From Thermus filiformis (GTDB taxonomy: Bacteria > Deinococcota > Deinococci > Deinococcales > Thermaceae), in contig NZ_JPSL02000040.1 of assembly GCF_000771745.2 (NCBI RefSeq), positions 598,001 through 662,000 of the forward strand: 64,000 nt of DNA, written 5' to 3'. Shown one piece after another: positions 51,286-59,940 of this stretch. Below the pieces are notes generated by a model. That model did no database searches. It saw only the letters and a program-made list of their open reading frames with translations, and had not been told where the DNA came from. A program made the position numbers and the translations under genes. Numbering within the stretch: the first letter of the stretch is position 1; every line of letters starts with the position of its first letter.

Positions 51286-52986
51286 ATGCGCCCCCTGGTC
51301 CATCTGTTTCCATCCCCCGAGGAGCGGGCCCGGCTCCTTGCGGTGAGCCGCGGGGAGGCCCCTCCGGAGCTGGCGATCCTGGGGGCCCGGGTGGCCGACG
51401 TGTACACGGGAGTCTGGGTGGAGGCCAACCTGGAGGTGGCCTTGGGGCGGATCGCCTACCTGGGCCCCAGACGCCCCCGGCTGGGGAAGGACACGGAGGT
51501 GATGGAGGCCCGGGGCCTCTATGTGGTCCCGGGCTATCTGGAGCCCCATGCCCACCCCTGGGTTCTCTACAACCCCCTGAGCCTCCTGGAGGCCCTGGTG
51601 CCCCAGGGAGTCACCCTCCTGGTCTACGACGACCTCCTCCTCCGCCTGCGCCTGGGTGGGGAGGGCGCGGCCCGGGTGCGGCGGGCGCTTGCGGACCTGG
51701 CCCTGCCGGCGCGGATCCTCTGGTCCGTACGCCTCGCCCCCCAGAGCCTCCTTTCCGAGGCCGAGGAGGAAGCCTTCTCCCGGGAGGCCCTTTCCCTCCT
51801 GAACGACCCCCTGGTGGCCTGCTCGGCGGAGATCACCCGCTGGTCCAAGGCGGTGGCCGGGGAGGAGGGGCTGCTGAGGGGGGTGGCGCGGGCCCAGGCC
51901 CTGGGGCGGAGGGCGGAGGCCCACGGGGCAGGGGCCTCCTCCGATCGGCTGGCCGCCCTGGCGGCCGCGGGTCTGGAGGCGGACCACGAGGCCATCCGGC
52001 CCGGGGAGGTCCTGGAAAGGCTCCGGCTTGGGTTCTGGACCATGCTCCGCCACAGCTCTCTCAGGCCAGACCTTCCGGATCTCCTGCAGGGCCTTTCCCC
52101 CCCTTTGCCTTCACGGCTTCTCCTCACCACCGACGGTGCCGCCCCCTCCTTCTACGCCCGGGGGGGTTTTCCGACCCTCCTGGAGGCCGTGGCGGAGAGG
52201 GCCGGCCCCCTGGAGGCCTTGAGGCTGGCCACCCTAAACCCCGCCACCTTCCTCGGCCTGGACGGCCTTCTAGGGGGGGTTGCCCCGGGACGACTGGCGG
52301 ACTTCCTCCTCCTGGAGAAGCCGGGACCCTTCCGCCCCCTGGCGGTCTACCTGGGAGGGAAGGCGGTGGCCCGCGAGGGGCGGCTCCTCCACCCCCTGCC
52401 CCCCTGGCCCTGGGGCGGGCCCATGGCCTTCGCCGAAGCCCCCTTCGCCGATCCGGAGCGGTACCGGCTCGGTCCCGCCCCGGCCTTCCGCCTGGAGAAC
52501 GCCGTCATCACCCGGAGGGCCGAGGCTTCTTCCGGGGCCCTGGCGGCTTTCCTCCTGGACCCTGGGGGACGGTGGCGGGTAGGGGCCTGGGTGGAGGGGC
52601 TGATGCCGGGCCTCGAGGGCATGGCCACCACCTTCACCGCTGCGGGAGGCCTTCTGGTCCTAGGCCGGGATCCCGTGTCCATGGCCGAGGCCGCGGGGAC
52701 GGTGGCCCGGCTGGGGGGCGGGGTGGCCTGGGCCAAGGGGGGAAGGGTGGTATGGGCCAGGTCCTTTCCCCTCTGGGGCTACATGCTTCAGGGTCCTTTT
52801 TCCGAGGCCCTGCAGGTGGAGGAGGAGCTCTGGGCCTGGGCCCGGGAGGCGGGGTACGCCCACGGGGACGTCCTCTACACCCTGCTCTTTCTTACCTGTG
52901 ACTTCCTGCCGGAGCTCAGGCTGACCCCGCAAGGGGTGCTGGAGGTGAAAGCAGGGCGCCTTTGGACCCGGCCGGAACCTTTTTAA
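51286..52986 (+). CDS. Adenine deaminase-like amidohydrolase (YerA type)
   Basis: A 566-residue protein of the adenine deaminase group. The metal motif reads VVPGYLEPHAHPWVLYNPLSLLEAL, which follows the B. subtilis YerA pattern (E-P-H-x-H-P) and not the D-x-H-x-H-I-E-S-S of true adenine deaminases. HGAGASSDRLAALAAAGLEADHEAI, LLTTDGAAPSFYA and the C-terminal TFTAAGGLLVLGRDP complete the fold. Being located between aromatic genes argues for a substrate other than adenine. It starts 2 bases after the preceding hydrolase gene. Confidence 0.75.
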   Translation: MRPLVHLFPSPEERARLLAVSRGEAPPELAILGARVADVYTGVWVEANLEVALGRIAYLGPRRPRLGKDTEVMEARGLYVVPGYLEPHAHPWVLYNPLSLLEALVPQGVTLLVYDDLLLRLRLGGEGAARVRRALADLALPARILWSVRLAPQSLLSEAEEEAFSREALSLLNDPLVACSAEITRWSKAVAGEEGLLRGVARAQALGRRAEAHGAGASSDRLAALAAAGLEADHEAIRPGEVLERLRLGFWTMLRHSSLRPDLPDLLQGLSPPLPSRLLLTTDGAAPSFYARGGFPTLLEAVAERAGPLEALRLATLNPATFLGLDGLLGGVAPGRLADFLLLEKPGPFRPLAVYLGGKAVAREGRLLHPLPPWPWGGPMAFAEAPFADPERYRLGPAPAFRLENAVITRRAEASSGALAAFLLDPGGRWRVGAWVEGLMPGLEGMATTFTAAGGLLVLGRDPVSMAEAAGTVARLGGGVAWAKGGRVVWARSFPLWGYMLQGPFSEALQVEEELWAWAREAGYAHGDVLYTLLFLTCDFLPELRLTPQGVLEVKAGRLWTRPEPF

Positions 52987-53002
52987 GAGGAGGTGAAGAA
53001 TC

Positions 53003-53449
53003 GTGGGGCTCTTCTTCGAGGATCTGGAAATAGGCCAGGTGTTCCCTACACCGGCCCGCACCATAACCGAAGCGGACGTGGTAAACTTCGCCGGGGTTTC
53101 GGGGGACTTCAACCCTGTCCACACGGATGAGGAGTACGCCCGGGGAACCCTCTTCGGCCGCCGGGTGGCTCACGGCCTCCTCATCCTGGCCATGCTCACC
53201 GGGCTGAGGCTCCGCACCGGCGTCTTCGAGGGCACCCTCATCGCCTGGCTGGAGATCCGGAACTACCGTTTTCTGAAACCTGTTTTCCCCGGCGACACCA
53301 TCCGGGGGGAAACGGAGATTGTGGAAAAGCGGGAGACCTCCAGGCCCGACCGCGGGGTGGTGGTCCAGCGGGTCCGGGTCTTTAACCAGCGGGGGGAGCT
53401 GGTCCAGGAGGGGGAGTTCGTGACCTTGGTGCGGAGGAGGGATGGCTAG
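53003..53449 (+). CDS. MaoC-like hydratase
   Basis: A 148-residue hot-dog protein with the hydratase-2 motif FAGVSGDFNPVHTDEEYA (catalytic Asp and His) and GRRVAHGLLILAMLTGL. In PaaZ a MaoC domain hydrolyses the oxepin-CoA ring; here it is a separate chain and could take that role or a simple enoyl-CoA hydration. GTG start preceded by AGAGGAGGTGA. Its 3' end overlaps the next gene by 8 bases. Confidence 0.87.
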   Translation: MGLFFEDLEIGQVFPTPARTITEADVVNFAGVSGDFNPVHTDEEYARGTLFGRRVAHGLLILAMLTGLRLRTGVFEGTLIAWLEIRNYRFLKPVFPGDTIRGETEIVEKRETSRPDRGVVVQRVRVFNQRGELVQEGEFVTLVRRRDG

Positions 53450-53804
53450 GAATCCCTTTCTGGAGTGGCTTGCCCCTGAGCGCTTTACCCGGGGGGAGGG
53501 CCGGGCCGAGCTTTGGCTTTCCGTGCGCGAGGAGTTCCTCCAGGCCCAAGGAAGGGTCCACGGGGGCGTCCTGGCCTCCCTCCTGGACACGGTCATGGGT
53601 TCGGCGGCGGGCAGCCTGGGAGCGCGGGTGGTCACCGTGGACCTCGCCGTGAGCTATCTGCGGCCCGCCGAGGGGCCCCGCCTGGTAGCGGAGGGATGGG
53701 TGGTCCGGGCGGGGGAGAGCCTCTTCTTCGCGGAAGGAGCGGTCCGGGACGAAGGGGGGCAGGAGGTGGCCAGGGCCAAGGGAATCTTCTTTCGTGTGGG
53801 GTGA
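53442..53804 (+). CDS. paaI: PaaI-type hot-dog thioesterase
   Basis: A 120-residue thioesterase: EEFLQAQGRVHGGVLASLLDTVMGSAAG holds the H-G-G-x(4)-L-x-D-x(3) catalytic signature, and VDLAVSYLRPAEG follows. PaaI releases free acids from ring-hydroxylated CoA esters, rescuing CoA from dead ends. It is coupled to the MaoC gene. Confidence 0.85.
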   Translation: MARNPFLEWLAPERFTRGEGRAELWLSVREEFLQAQGRVHGGVLASLLDTVMGSAAGSLGARVVTVDLAVSYLRPAEGPRLVAEGWVVRAGESLFFAEGAVRDEGGQEVARAKGIFFRVG

Positions 53805-53810
53805 GGGAAT

Positions 53811-54551
53811 ATGGGAAGACTGGACGGCAAGGTGGTGCTCATCACCGGGGCGGCCCACGGGATCGGCCGGGCCACGCTGGAGCTCTTCGCCCGGGAGGGG
53901 GCGCGGCTCGTGGCCTGCGACCTCGAGGAAGACCCCTTAAGGGAGGCGGCCTCCGCCACGGGGGCGCTTCCCGTGGTCATGGACGTGGCCGACCCCCCTT
54001 CGGTGGAGGAGGGGTTCGCCCGGGCCCTGGAGGCCTTCGGCCGGCTGGACGGGGTGGTGCACTACGCGGGGATCACCCGGGACAACTTCCACTGGAAGAT
54101 GCCCCTGGAGGACTGGGAGCGGGTGATCCGGGTCAACCTGACGGGGAGCTTCCTGGTGGCGCGGGCGGCCTCGGAGGCCATGCGGGAGCGAAACCCGGGG
54201 AGCATCGTCCTCACCTCGAGCCGGGTGTATTTGGGCAACCTGGGGCAGGCCAACTACTCGGCCTCCAAGGCGGGGGTGGTGGGGCTCACCCGGACGCTGG
54301 CCCTGGAGCTTGGGCGGTGGGGGATACGGGTGAACGCCCTGGCCCCGGGGTTCATAGAGACGCGGATGACGGCCCAGGTGCCGGAGAAGGTGCGGGAGAA
54401 GGCCATCGCCGCCACCCCCTTGGGCCGGGCGGGGAAGCCCCTGGAGGTGGCCTATGCGGCGCTCTTTTTGGTCTCGGACGAGTCCAGCTTCATCACCGGC
54501 CAGGTGCTCTTCGTGGACGGGGGGCGGACCATCGGGGCCGCGCCCGGTTAG
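53811..54551 (+). CDS. Short-chain dehydrogenase/reductase (FabG-like)
   Basis: A 246-residue SDR with ITGAAHGIGRATLELF (NAD(P) binding), VDV-type aspartate VMDVADPP, HYAGITRD, SSRVYLGNLGQANYSASKAGVVG (catalytic Ser, Tyr, Lys) and APGFIETRMT. In this setting it may be the 3-hydroxyacyl-CoA dehydrogenase of the beta-oxidation arm, since no PaaH-type gene is present. It starts 6 bases after paaI. Confidence 0.88.
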   Translation: MGRLDGKVVLITGAAHGIGRATLELFAREGARLVACDLEEDPLREAASATGALPVVMDVADPPSVEEGFARALEAFGRLDGVVHYAGITRDNFHWKMPLEDWERVIRVNLTGSFLVARAASEAMRERNPGSIVLTSSRVYLGNLGQANYSASKAGVVGLTRTLALELGRWGIRVNALAPGFIETRMTAQVPEKVREKAIAATPLGRAGKPLEVAYAALFLVSDESSFITGQVLFVDGGRTIGAAPG

Positions 54552-54561
54552 GGAGGTAACG

Positions 54562-55377
54562 ATGACGGAAAAGGTGAGGGTTTCCTGGGCTTTGGGTGAC
54601 CACGAGATCGAGTACCGCTGGGTCCTGGAGGAAGCCCCTGCGGGCCGGATCCTGGTCTTCCTCCACGAGGGGCTGGGTTCGGTCTCCCTCTGGCGGGACT
54701 TCCCGGACCGGCTCTGCCGGGCCCTGGGGGTGAGGGGCCTGGTCTTTTCCCGGTGGGGGTACGGGGCCTCGAGCCCCAGGAGGCCTTGGGAGCGCTGGGG
54801 GCCAGACTTCATGCACCACCAGGCCCTGGACTTCCTCCCGAACTTCTTCCGGGCCCTGGGGGTGGAACCCGGTCGCGAACGCCTCTGGTTTTACGGCCAT
54901 AGCGATGGAGGCTCCATCGCCCTCATCTACGCAGCCCATTACCCGGAGGGCCTCGAGGGGCTGGTGTTGGCAGCACCGCATGTCCTGGTGGAAGAGGTGA
55001 CCCTGGAGAGCATCCGCAAGGCTCGGCAGGCCTACCTGGAGGGGGACCTCAAGCCCAGGTTGGCCCGCCACCACCAGGACCCGGACTCCGCCTTCTTCGG
55101 CTGGTGCGACGCCTGGCTGGATCCTGCCTTCCGGACTTGGGATATCCGTCCCCTCCTTCCGCGCGTACGGGTGCCTGTCCTGGCTATCCAGGGCTACGAG
55201 GACGAATATGGGACCATGCTCCAGATCGAGGAGATCGCCCGCCTCGCTCCCCGGGTGGAACTCGTGAAGCTGCACGGATGCGGACATTCCCCCCACCGGG
55301 ACCAGCCTGAGGCCGTGATCGAGGCGGTGCGCCAGTTCTTCCAGGCCGAGGGATGGGCAAGGCAAGACCAGGGCTGA
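54562..55377 (+). CDS. Alpha/beta hydrolase
   Basis: A 271-residue hydrolase with the nucleophile elbow GHSDGGS, the oxyanion segment HEGLGSVSLWRDFP, acid LAIQGYEDEYGTM and histidine GCGHSPHRDQPE. The HEGLGS start is typical of a carboxylesterase/C-C hydrolase subgroup frequent in aromatic clusters. Start ATG 54562 after GGGAGGTAAC. Last gene of the cluster; the next 480 bases hold IS debris. Confidence 0.83.
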   Translation: MTEKVRVSWALGDHEIEYRWVLEEAPAGRILVFLHEGLGSVSLWRDFPDRLCRALGVRGLVFSRWGYGASSPRRPWERWGPDFMHHQALDFLPNFFRALGVEPGRERLWFYGHSDGGSIALIYAAHYPEGLEGLVLAAPHVLVEEVTLESIRKARQAYLEGDLKPRLARHHQDPDSAFFGWCDAWLDPAFRTWDIRPLLPRVRVPVLAIQGYEDEYGTMLQIEEIARLAPRVELVKLHGCGHSPHRDQPEAVIEAVRQFFQAEGWARQDQG

Positions 55378-55531
55378 TACCCCTTTATGCAGTTTCATGC
55401 AGTTTCCCTTAGCAGTACTTGACCACAGCGGATCATCGATTCGGTCGTGTAAGGAATTCCTTCGTGTGCTACTTCATAGCTCCACCCCCGCCATCTTGAG
55501 CAGCAGCCGACTCCGTATCAGGTTGTGTACC
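55378..55531. other. IS-end debris at the start of island 2
   Basis: CGGTCGTGTAAGGAATT (about 55441-55458) equals the left end of the IS256-family element at 60239. It is directly followed by CCTTCGTGTGCTACTT, which matches the sequence at the left end of the IS982-type remnant at 18290. No gene lies here. Confidence 0.6.
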
Positions 55532-55760
55532 CTGCTTCTCGAAGGGAACACCGAGAGGTCAAACCCGCGGATTCGGTGGCCGTGGGCCAGGGGGATGGGC
55601 TTGAGGTCAACGACTTGGAGCAGGCCTTTTCCCTGAGCCATCCGGATGGCTAGATGCGCCAGGGGGGGTGCACTGTTGACCAGGACCCGGTAGAAGCGGG
55701 AGAGGTGGGGTAGGGAGGGGAAGAAGGGCTTCAGGCTGCTTCCCGAAGGGAACACCGAAG
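55532..55760 (-). pseudogene. IS982-type transposase fragment bounded by two direct hairpin repeats
   Basis: Between 55559 and 55735 the reverse strand encodes LKPFFPSLPHLSRFYRVLVN and LQVVDLKPIPLAHGHRIRGFDL, matching codons of the transposase at about 18575-18757. At each boundary the sequence switches exactly into a family 1 hairpin, at 55532-55558 and 55736-55760, both in the same orientation. About 59 codons remain. Confidence 0.75.
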
Positions 55761-55857
55761 GGGTTTTGGCAGCGCGGCCCCCTTCTTGAGCTTTTCCTTG
55801 GCCTTTTCTCCAGCTCCTGCCAGAAACCGGGGGTAAAATGGTAAACTCAAAGAGGAC

Positions 55858-56100
55858 ATGGTAAAGAGCCGTCTGAGCAGTAAAGGCCAGATCACCGTTC
55901 CCAAGCCGGTGCGGGAGGCCTTGGGCCTTGCGCCCGGAGAAGAAGTGGTCTTTGAGCTAAGGCAGGGTGAGGCCGTCCTCCGCCCCCGCCGCCGGGTTCC
56001 TCTGGAGGACCTCTTGGGGCGACTGGGCGGCAAGAGGCCCTTTCCGGGAGAAGAGGAAGAGACTCAGGCGCGGGAGGCGGCGTGGGCCCGAGAGGGGTGA
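55858..56100 (+). CDS. AbrB/MazE-type antitoxin
   Basis: An 80-residue swapped-hairpin protein (KSRLSSKGQITVPKPVREALGLAPGEEVVFEL) of the AbrB/SpoVT family, with a charged tail that would wrap the toxin. A -10-like TAAAAT lies at 55834-55839 and AGAGGA just before the ATG. Its stop overlaps the toxin start (GTGA), the classical coupling of VapBC modules. Confidence 0.85.
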   Translation: MVKSRLSSKGQITVPKPVREALGLAPGEEVVFELRQGEAVLRPRRRVPLEDLLGRLGGKRPFPGEEEETQAREAAWAREG

Positions 56101-56153
56101 AGGCCTATTGGCTGGACACCAGCCTGCTCCTGCGCTTCGTCACCGGAGAGCCC

Positions 56154-56181
56154 GCTGCTTCCCGAAGGGAACACTGAGAGG
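56154..56181 (+). repeat. Family 1 hairpin with stop, in vapC
   Basis: The copy GCTTCCCGAAGGGAACACTG and following GAGAGG is the same form as in ltaE. The TGA lies in the same position of the unit. Confidence 0.85.
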
Positions 56182-56392
56182 AGCTTGCAAAGAAGGCCCT
56201 TTTGGTGTTCCGGGGGGCCGAGGAGGGCCGCTTCCTTCTGAAGGTCCACCCTTTGGTGGTGGCCGAGGCCTTCTACACCCTCGTTTCCTTCTACAAGACC
56301 GAGAAGGGGGAAGCGGCGGAGACCCTTTTGGCCCTCCTGGACCGGCCCGGGGTGGAGGTCCTGGAGGGGGACGCGGTGTTCCAAGCGCTCCG

Positions 56393-56415
56393 GGTTGCTT
56401 CCCGAAGGGAACACC
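56393..56415 (+). repeat. Family 1 hairpin without stop, in vapC
   Basis: GTTGCTTCCCGAAGGGAACA is followed by CCTGG, so the frame stays open. Confidence 0.85.
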
Positions 56416-56559
56416 TGGTGGCGGGCAAGGGAGGCCTGAGCTTCGTGGACGCTTTTTTGCTCTTCCAATCCGGGGAGAAGGGTGAGGGGGTGGCCACCCT
56501 GGACACCGGGTTACGGAAAAGGGTAGGGGCAAAGGCCATCCCCTGAGGCAAAAACCCGG

Positions 56560-56940
56560 GAAGCTCCGACCCCGCCGCCTGCCCCCGGGGGAGGGGCGGG
56601 AACCGCACGGCCTCCTCCGGGGGGGGTGGCCCGGCCCGTGTCGGAAGACTTGGGGGGTTTGGGGCATCGCTGCCGGGTGCTTCTTCCCCCTCCCAGCGCT
56701 CATATTTGTCGCCACTTTGGTTCCTTTGTCGCCACATTTGACCCACCCTTCCTCCGCCCGGGCGGCCGGGTTCCCCGGAGGCTTTTTCGTGCCAGACGGC
56801 CCTCTCGGCCGATTGAGCCCTTCCCGCTTTACTTCGCCAAAGTTACCTTTTGCGCACTAACCAAGGGTACTCCTGCCCCCCCGCAGGTGGCGGTGATCTC
56901 CCTCTCCGGGGATAGGGGTGGGAAGGCCGGCCGGGCACAG
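56560..56940. other. Gap with a gene remnant and iteron-like repeats
   Basis: The reverse strand at 56570-56662 repeats pieces seen at 34310-34465 (FPPLPRGQ, and GTGTCGGAAGACTTGGGG on the forward strand). TTTGTCGCCAC occurs twice, 22 bases apart (56705 and 56727). No intact gene is seen. Confidence 0.45.
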
Positions 56941-56941
56941 G

Positions 56942-57240
56942 GGCAGGAGGGGGTCTCTTGTGTAGGTCCGCTGGCCCGAAATGCCAAAAATGCCGTTCTG
57001 GACGCCGCAGGATTTTGGGCCAAGCTTTTGGACCCAAATGCCTACCTTGGTCCGGAATCAGGGGGGTGGCCTGGAGAGGGCCCCGGTTTCACCACCGGGG
57101 GAGGGTGGAAAGGGGCCTTCCTAACTCTTATGGCCGGCCAGGTAGGAGCAGGCGATAAACGCCCTTATCGCTCGGGCCATGCCCCGGGGGCCCGGGCCAC
57201 TTGGGTTCCCTTATCCAAGGGGCGGGGAGGCGGCGACTAA
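56942..57240 (+). pseudogene. Paralogue of the AGFWAK domain
   Basis: The frame reads VGPLARNAKNAVLDAAGFWAK and then LLDPNAYLGPES. It aligns with the C-terminal part of the split gene at 59965-60222 (GPLAQ...AGFWAK...LGPES). Many differences between the two are third-codon changes, which supports coding history. The upstream winged-helix part is not found here and the tail is low complexity, so this copy is probably a remnant. Confidence 0.5.
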
Positions 57241-57421
57241 GCCGCCCCGGCCCGCGTGGTGCTCGGCCACCGCCACGCGGCCGGGGTCGGTGATCACGCG
57301 GGGGGCAGGTTCATGGGTTCCCTGGCCCCCAGGGCCTGAGCCTTGGCCGGGAAGCTTTGCCACAGGGATGCAAGGTCCATGCCCCCACCCTAGCGGCGGG
57401 TGGAGGCAGGCGAACCGCTTC

Positions 57422-57706
57422 CTACTCGTCGTCAATCCGGTGGTCGCCCACCGGGAAGGAGGCCACCAGGAAGTCGTAGGCGTCTTCCGGGTCCACCGGC
57501 CAGTCGTAGGCCAGGGCCTCCCGGAGGTTCCGGGCGGCGATGCCCAGGGCCTCCTCACCGGCCTCCTGGTTGGTTTCAATGAGATGCTCCAGGTACTCCT
57601 CGGCCTCCGGGTTTTCCCGGAGGTACTCGCGGACCAGCTCTGCAAAGTTCTTGGAGTCGGGCGGCAGAAGGGCCGCCGCCACGATGTCGCCCCATTTGGC
57701 CTTCAT
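57422..57706 (-). CDS. Small acidic hypothetical protein
   Basis: A 94-residue acidic, helical protein (NFAELVREYLRENPEAEEYLEHLIETNQEAGEEAL) starting at an ATG with a strong AAGGAGGTGA Shine-Dalgarno. No family is recognised. It stands alone between repeats; its composition would suit an antitoxin or plasmid accessory protein, but nothing proves it. Confidence 0.6.
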   Translation of the reverse strand: MKAKWGDIVAAALLPPDSKNFAELVREYLRENPEAEEYLEHLIETNQEAGEEALGIAARNLREALAYDWPVDPEDAYDFLVASFPVGDHRIDDE

Positions 57707-57900
57707 CCTTCACCTCCTTCTCCATTCTGACCACCTCCCGGGCTCCCGGGCCGGTAGGTCCAGGAGGCCCCTTGCCCCCGCCCCCCGGTCCCGACCGCCC
57801 TCGAGGGCCGCTCAGCTGCACCCCACCCGCCCCCGGGTATCCCTAACCCTCACCTCACCGCCTTCCCGTCCAGGAAGGTGCTCCTGGCCCCTCTCCATAG

Positions 57901-57969
57901 CCGGTGATCACCGGGCCACCGGGGGAGGGTAGGGCGGTTGGCCCTGGCCAACCGGCGGTTGCAACCGCC
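57901..57969. other. Cluster of three perfect palindromes
   Basis: CCGGTGATCACCGG (57901-57914), GGTTGGCC-CT-GGCCAACC (57936-57953) and GGCGGTTGCAACCGCC (57954-57969) follow each other within 70 bases in a gap without genes (57707-58145). Possible binding or recombination sites. Confidence 0.55.
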
Positions 57970-58030
57970 CCTCGAGGGCAGTCCGCCCGAAACCCAACCG
58001 AACCGGGGGGTGGGGCGGCCTCGAGTGCGG

Positions 58031-58145
58031 CGGGTTATACCACCCCATCCTGGCTTGCGCCAGGATGGGGGCCCCGGTAAAGCCTTCCCCAAGCCTGCTG
58101 ATGGAGCCACGTATGCGAAGGAAGCAGCAGAAAAGGGTATTACTC
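58031..58145 (-). repeat. Hairpin element (family 2), long form, copy C (inverted)
   Basis: Read on the reverse strand, AATACCCTTTTCTGCTGCTT, CGCATACGTGG and GGCTTGGGGAAGGCTTTA lead into a single CATCCTGGC hairpin. The leader matches copies at 6588 and 14681. Confidence 0.8.
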
Positions 58146-58695
58146 TCATGCTCCAAAACTCCAGCCAGGGCACCTTAGCCAGGGGCAGGGGATTTGGGGT
58201 TTTGGAGCGCGTACTCTTTGGAAGCCGGGGGAAGGGGTTCCCCTCGTAGTCGCACAGCCCTGCCCAAACCTAAGCCCGGGCGCGGGCCTAGAGGGCCTCC
58301 GGGTCCCAAAGGACGGGGGCCCCCCCGGAAAGGCCACCCCCAGCCCCGGGTGGAGACGTCCCCGCCCCGCGTGGCCACATACCGCCCCCCTCTCCTTGGG
58401 CCGGGCCAGGAGGCGCACCACCCGCTCCAGGCGGGGTGGGTTCCCGGCCCAGAGGGCCAGGAGCTCCACCTCCTGGGCCTCGGGCCAGGTCTCGGCCAGG
58501 AGGGTTAGGCGGTCCTTTACCCAGGCTTCCAGGGAGGAGGCGCTCTGGCCCGGGAAGGCGGCGTGGGCCTCGAGGTCCTCTTTCCGAGGGACGGCCAGGG
58601 CCCAGTAGGCCACCCTCCCGTCCACTACCACCCGAAGTTTGGGAGCCTCAAGCTCGCCCAAGCGGGCCGCCACCTTGTCCGCCTGGGCTAGGAGG

Positions 58696-59940
58696 GGTCA
58701 AGTCGCCATTTTTGTGGGTTTCTCTTCCATGGCCCTCAGCGGGTCCATGTCCATGTAGCGCCTCAAGGCCCATTCTTCACTCGCCCTCAGCATCACCACC
58801 GTGGCCAGGTTCGTCAGGCTCTTCTCGCTCGGGAATACGCCCACCACCCTCGTCCTCCGCTTCACCTCCTTGAAAAGTCGCTCCAGAACATTTGTGCTTT
58901 TGATGTGCTTCTGATGGCCGCTGGGAAAGTCCAGGTAGGTCAAGGCCTCCTCCAAACCCTGGACCAGCACCTCCACCGCCCGCCTGTACCGCCCACCATA
59001 ACGCTCCACGAAAGCCCGGGCCAAAGACTCGGCCGTCTCCCGCCGCCTCACCGTGAAAATCTCCCTCAGCTCCTCGGCCACCTCCTCCCTGGCCTCCTGC
59101 GGCACGTGCGCCAACACGTTCCGCTCAAAATGCACCACGCACCGCTGCCACCGCACCCCGGGAAGCTCGGCCATCACCGCCTGGCGGATGGAAGGGTGGT
59201 CGTCCGAGATCACCAGCCTCACCCCCCGCAAGCCCCGCTCTATAAGCCCCTTGAGCAGGTTTCTCCAGGCCTCCTTCCTCTCCCCGCCCGCCGGCTCCAC
59301 CGCCAGCACCTCCCGGTACCCCTCCTCGTTCACCCCCACCGCCACCAGTAGGGCTAAGTCCACCACCCGCCCACCCCAGTTCACCTTGAAATAGCTCGCG
59401 TCCAGGTAGAGGTAGGGATAGCTCAGCTCCAAGGGCCGTCCCCGCCAGGCGGAAAGCTCCTCCTCAAGACGCTGGGCAATCCGGGAAACCGCGTCCTTGC
59501 CGATCCGGACCCGGGAAAGCCCCTCCGTGATCGCCGCAACCTTGCGGGTGGAGATGCCTTGCAGGTACATCTCCAGGACTGCTTCCTCCATCTCCCCCGT
59601 CAAGAACGCTACGCCTTCGGCGTGAGGCGCTTGTAGCGCTCAAAGACCTCGGTCAGGAAGGTGCTCTCCCGGTCGCGGGGCACCTTGAGCTGCTCGATCT
59701 TGCCCACCGGGGTGATGAGGTTCCGGGTGTAGTGGCCGTTCCGCTCCCCCCGGCGGCTGGGGGTGCGCTCGCGGTGACCGGCGGCCAGGTGCTCGGTCAT
59801 CTCCTCCTCAAGCACCTGCTCTATGATCGCCTTGGCCCCTTCCCGGATCCGCCGGCTGATCTCCTCCTTGGTCAACCTCCGTATCTCCTCCTGGGTCATG
59901 GGGACCTCCCAGATTAACCCACAGAATATGCGACACTACC
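58696..59940 (-). mobile_element. IS256-family element 1
   Basis: About 1245 bp with imperfect inverted ends (GTCGC..AT.TT.TGTGGGTT near both termini). An 8-bp target duplication CTAGGAGG flanks it at 58688-58695 and 59941-59948, the size expected for IS256. Confidence 0.85.
58698..59899 (-). pseudogene. IS256-family transposase, frameshifted
   Basis: The N-terminal part (59899-59609: RRLTKEEISRRIREGAKAII, RRGERNGHYTRNLITPVGKI) ends at a TAG. The C-terminal part (59603-58698) starts EMEEAVLEMYLQGISTRKVA and carries the DDE residues in YLYLDASYFKV, LVISDDHPSIRQAV and NVLERLFKEVKRR. Together they match a full-length transposase of about 400 residues with a one-base shift near 59610-59640. No slippery heptamer is evident, so inactivation is more likely than programmed shifting. 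Confidence 0.82.

Larger units (their letters stand above)
56097..56546 (+). pseudogene. vapC: VapC-type PIN toxin carrying two hairpin repeats and a stop
   Basis: The PIN fold is clear: YWLDTSLLLRFVTGE (first Asp, D7), VVAEAFYTLVSFYKTE, LSFVDAFLLF and ATLDTGLRKR. A family 1 hairpin at 56154-56181 is read AASRREH and then TGA at 56175-56177 (codon 27); a second at 56393-56415 is read VASRREH and passes through without a stop. The total frame from GTG 56097 to 56546 is otherwise continuous. The toxin is probably not made in full, which would explain why its antitoxin is kept without cost. Confidence 0.8.

Noticed and set aside
51286-52986. Housekeeping adenine deaminase
   Set aside because: The metal-site motif is the YerA form and the gene lies inside the aromatic cluster, so the plain name would mislead.
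56154-56181. Selenocysteine at the TGA codons in vapC and ltaE
   Set aside because: Bacterial SECIS elements lie after the UGA; here the hairpin lies before it, and neither family uses selenocysteine at that position.
59603-59640. Programmed frameshift in the IS256-family transposase
   Set aside because: IS256 transposases are normally made from one frame and no slippery heptamer or following structure is visible here.
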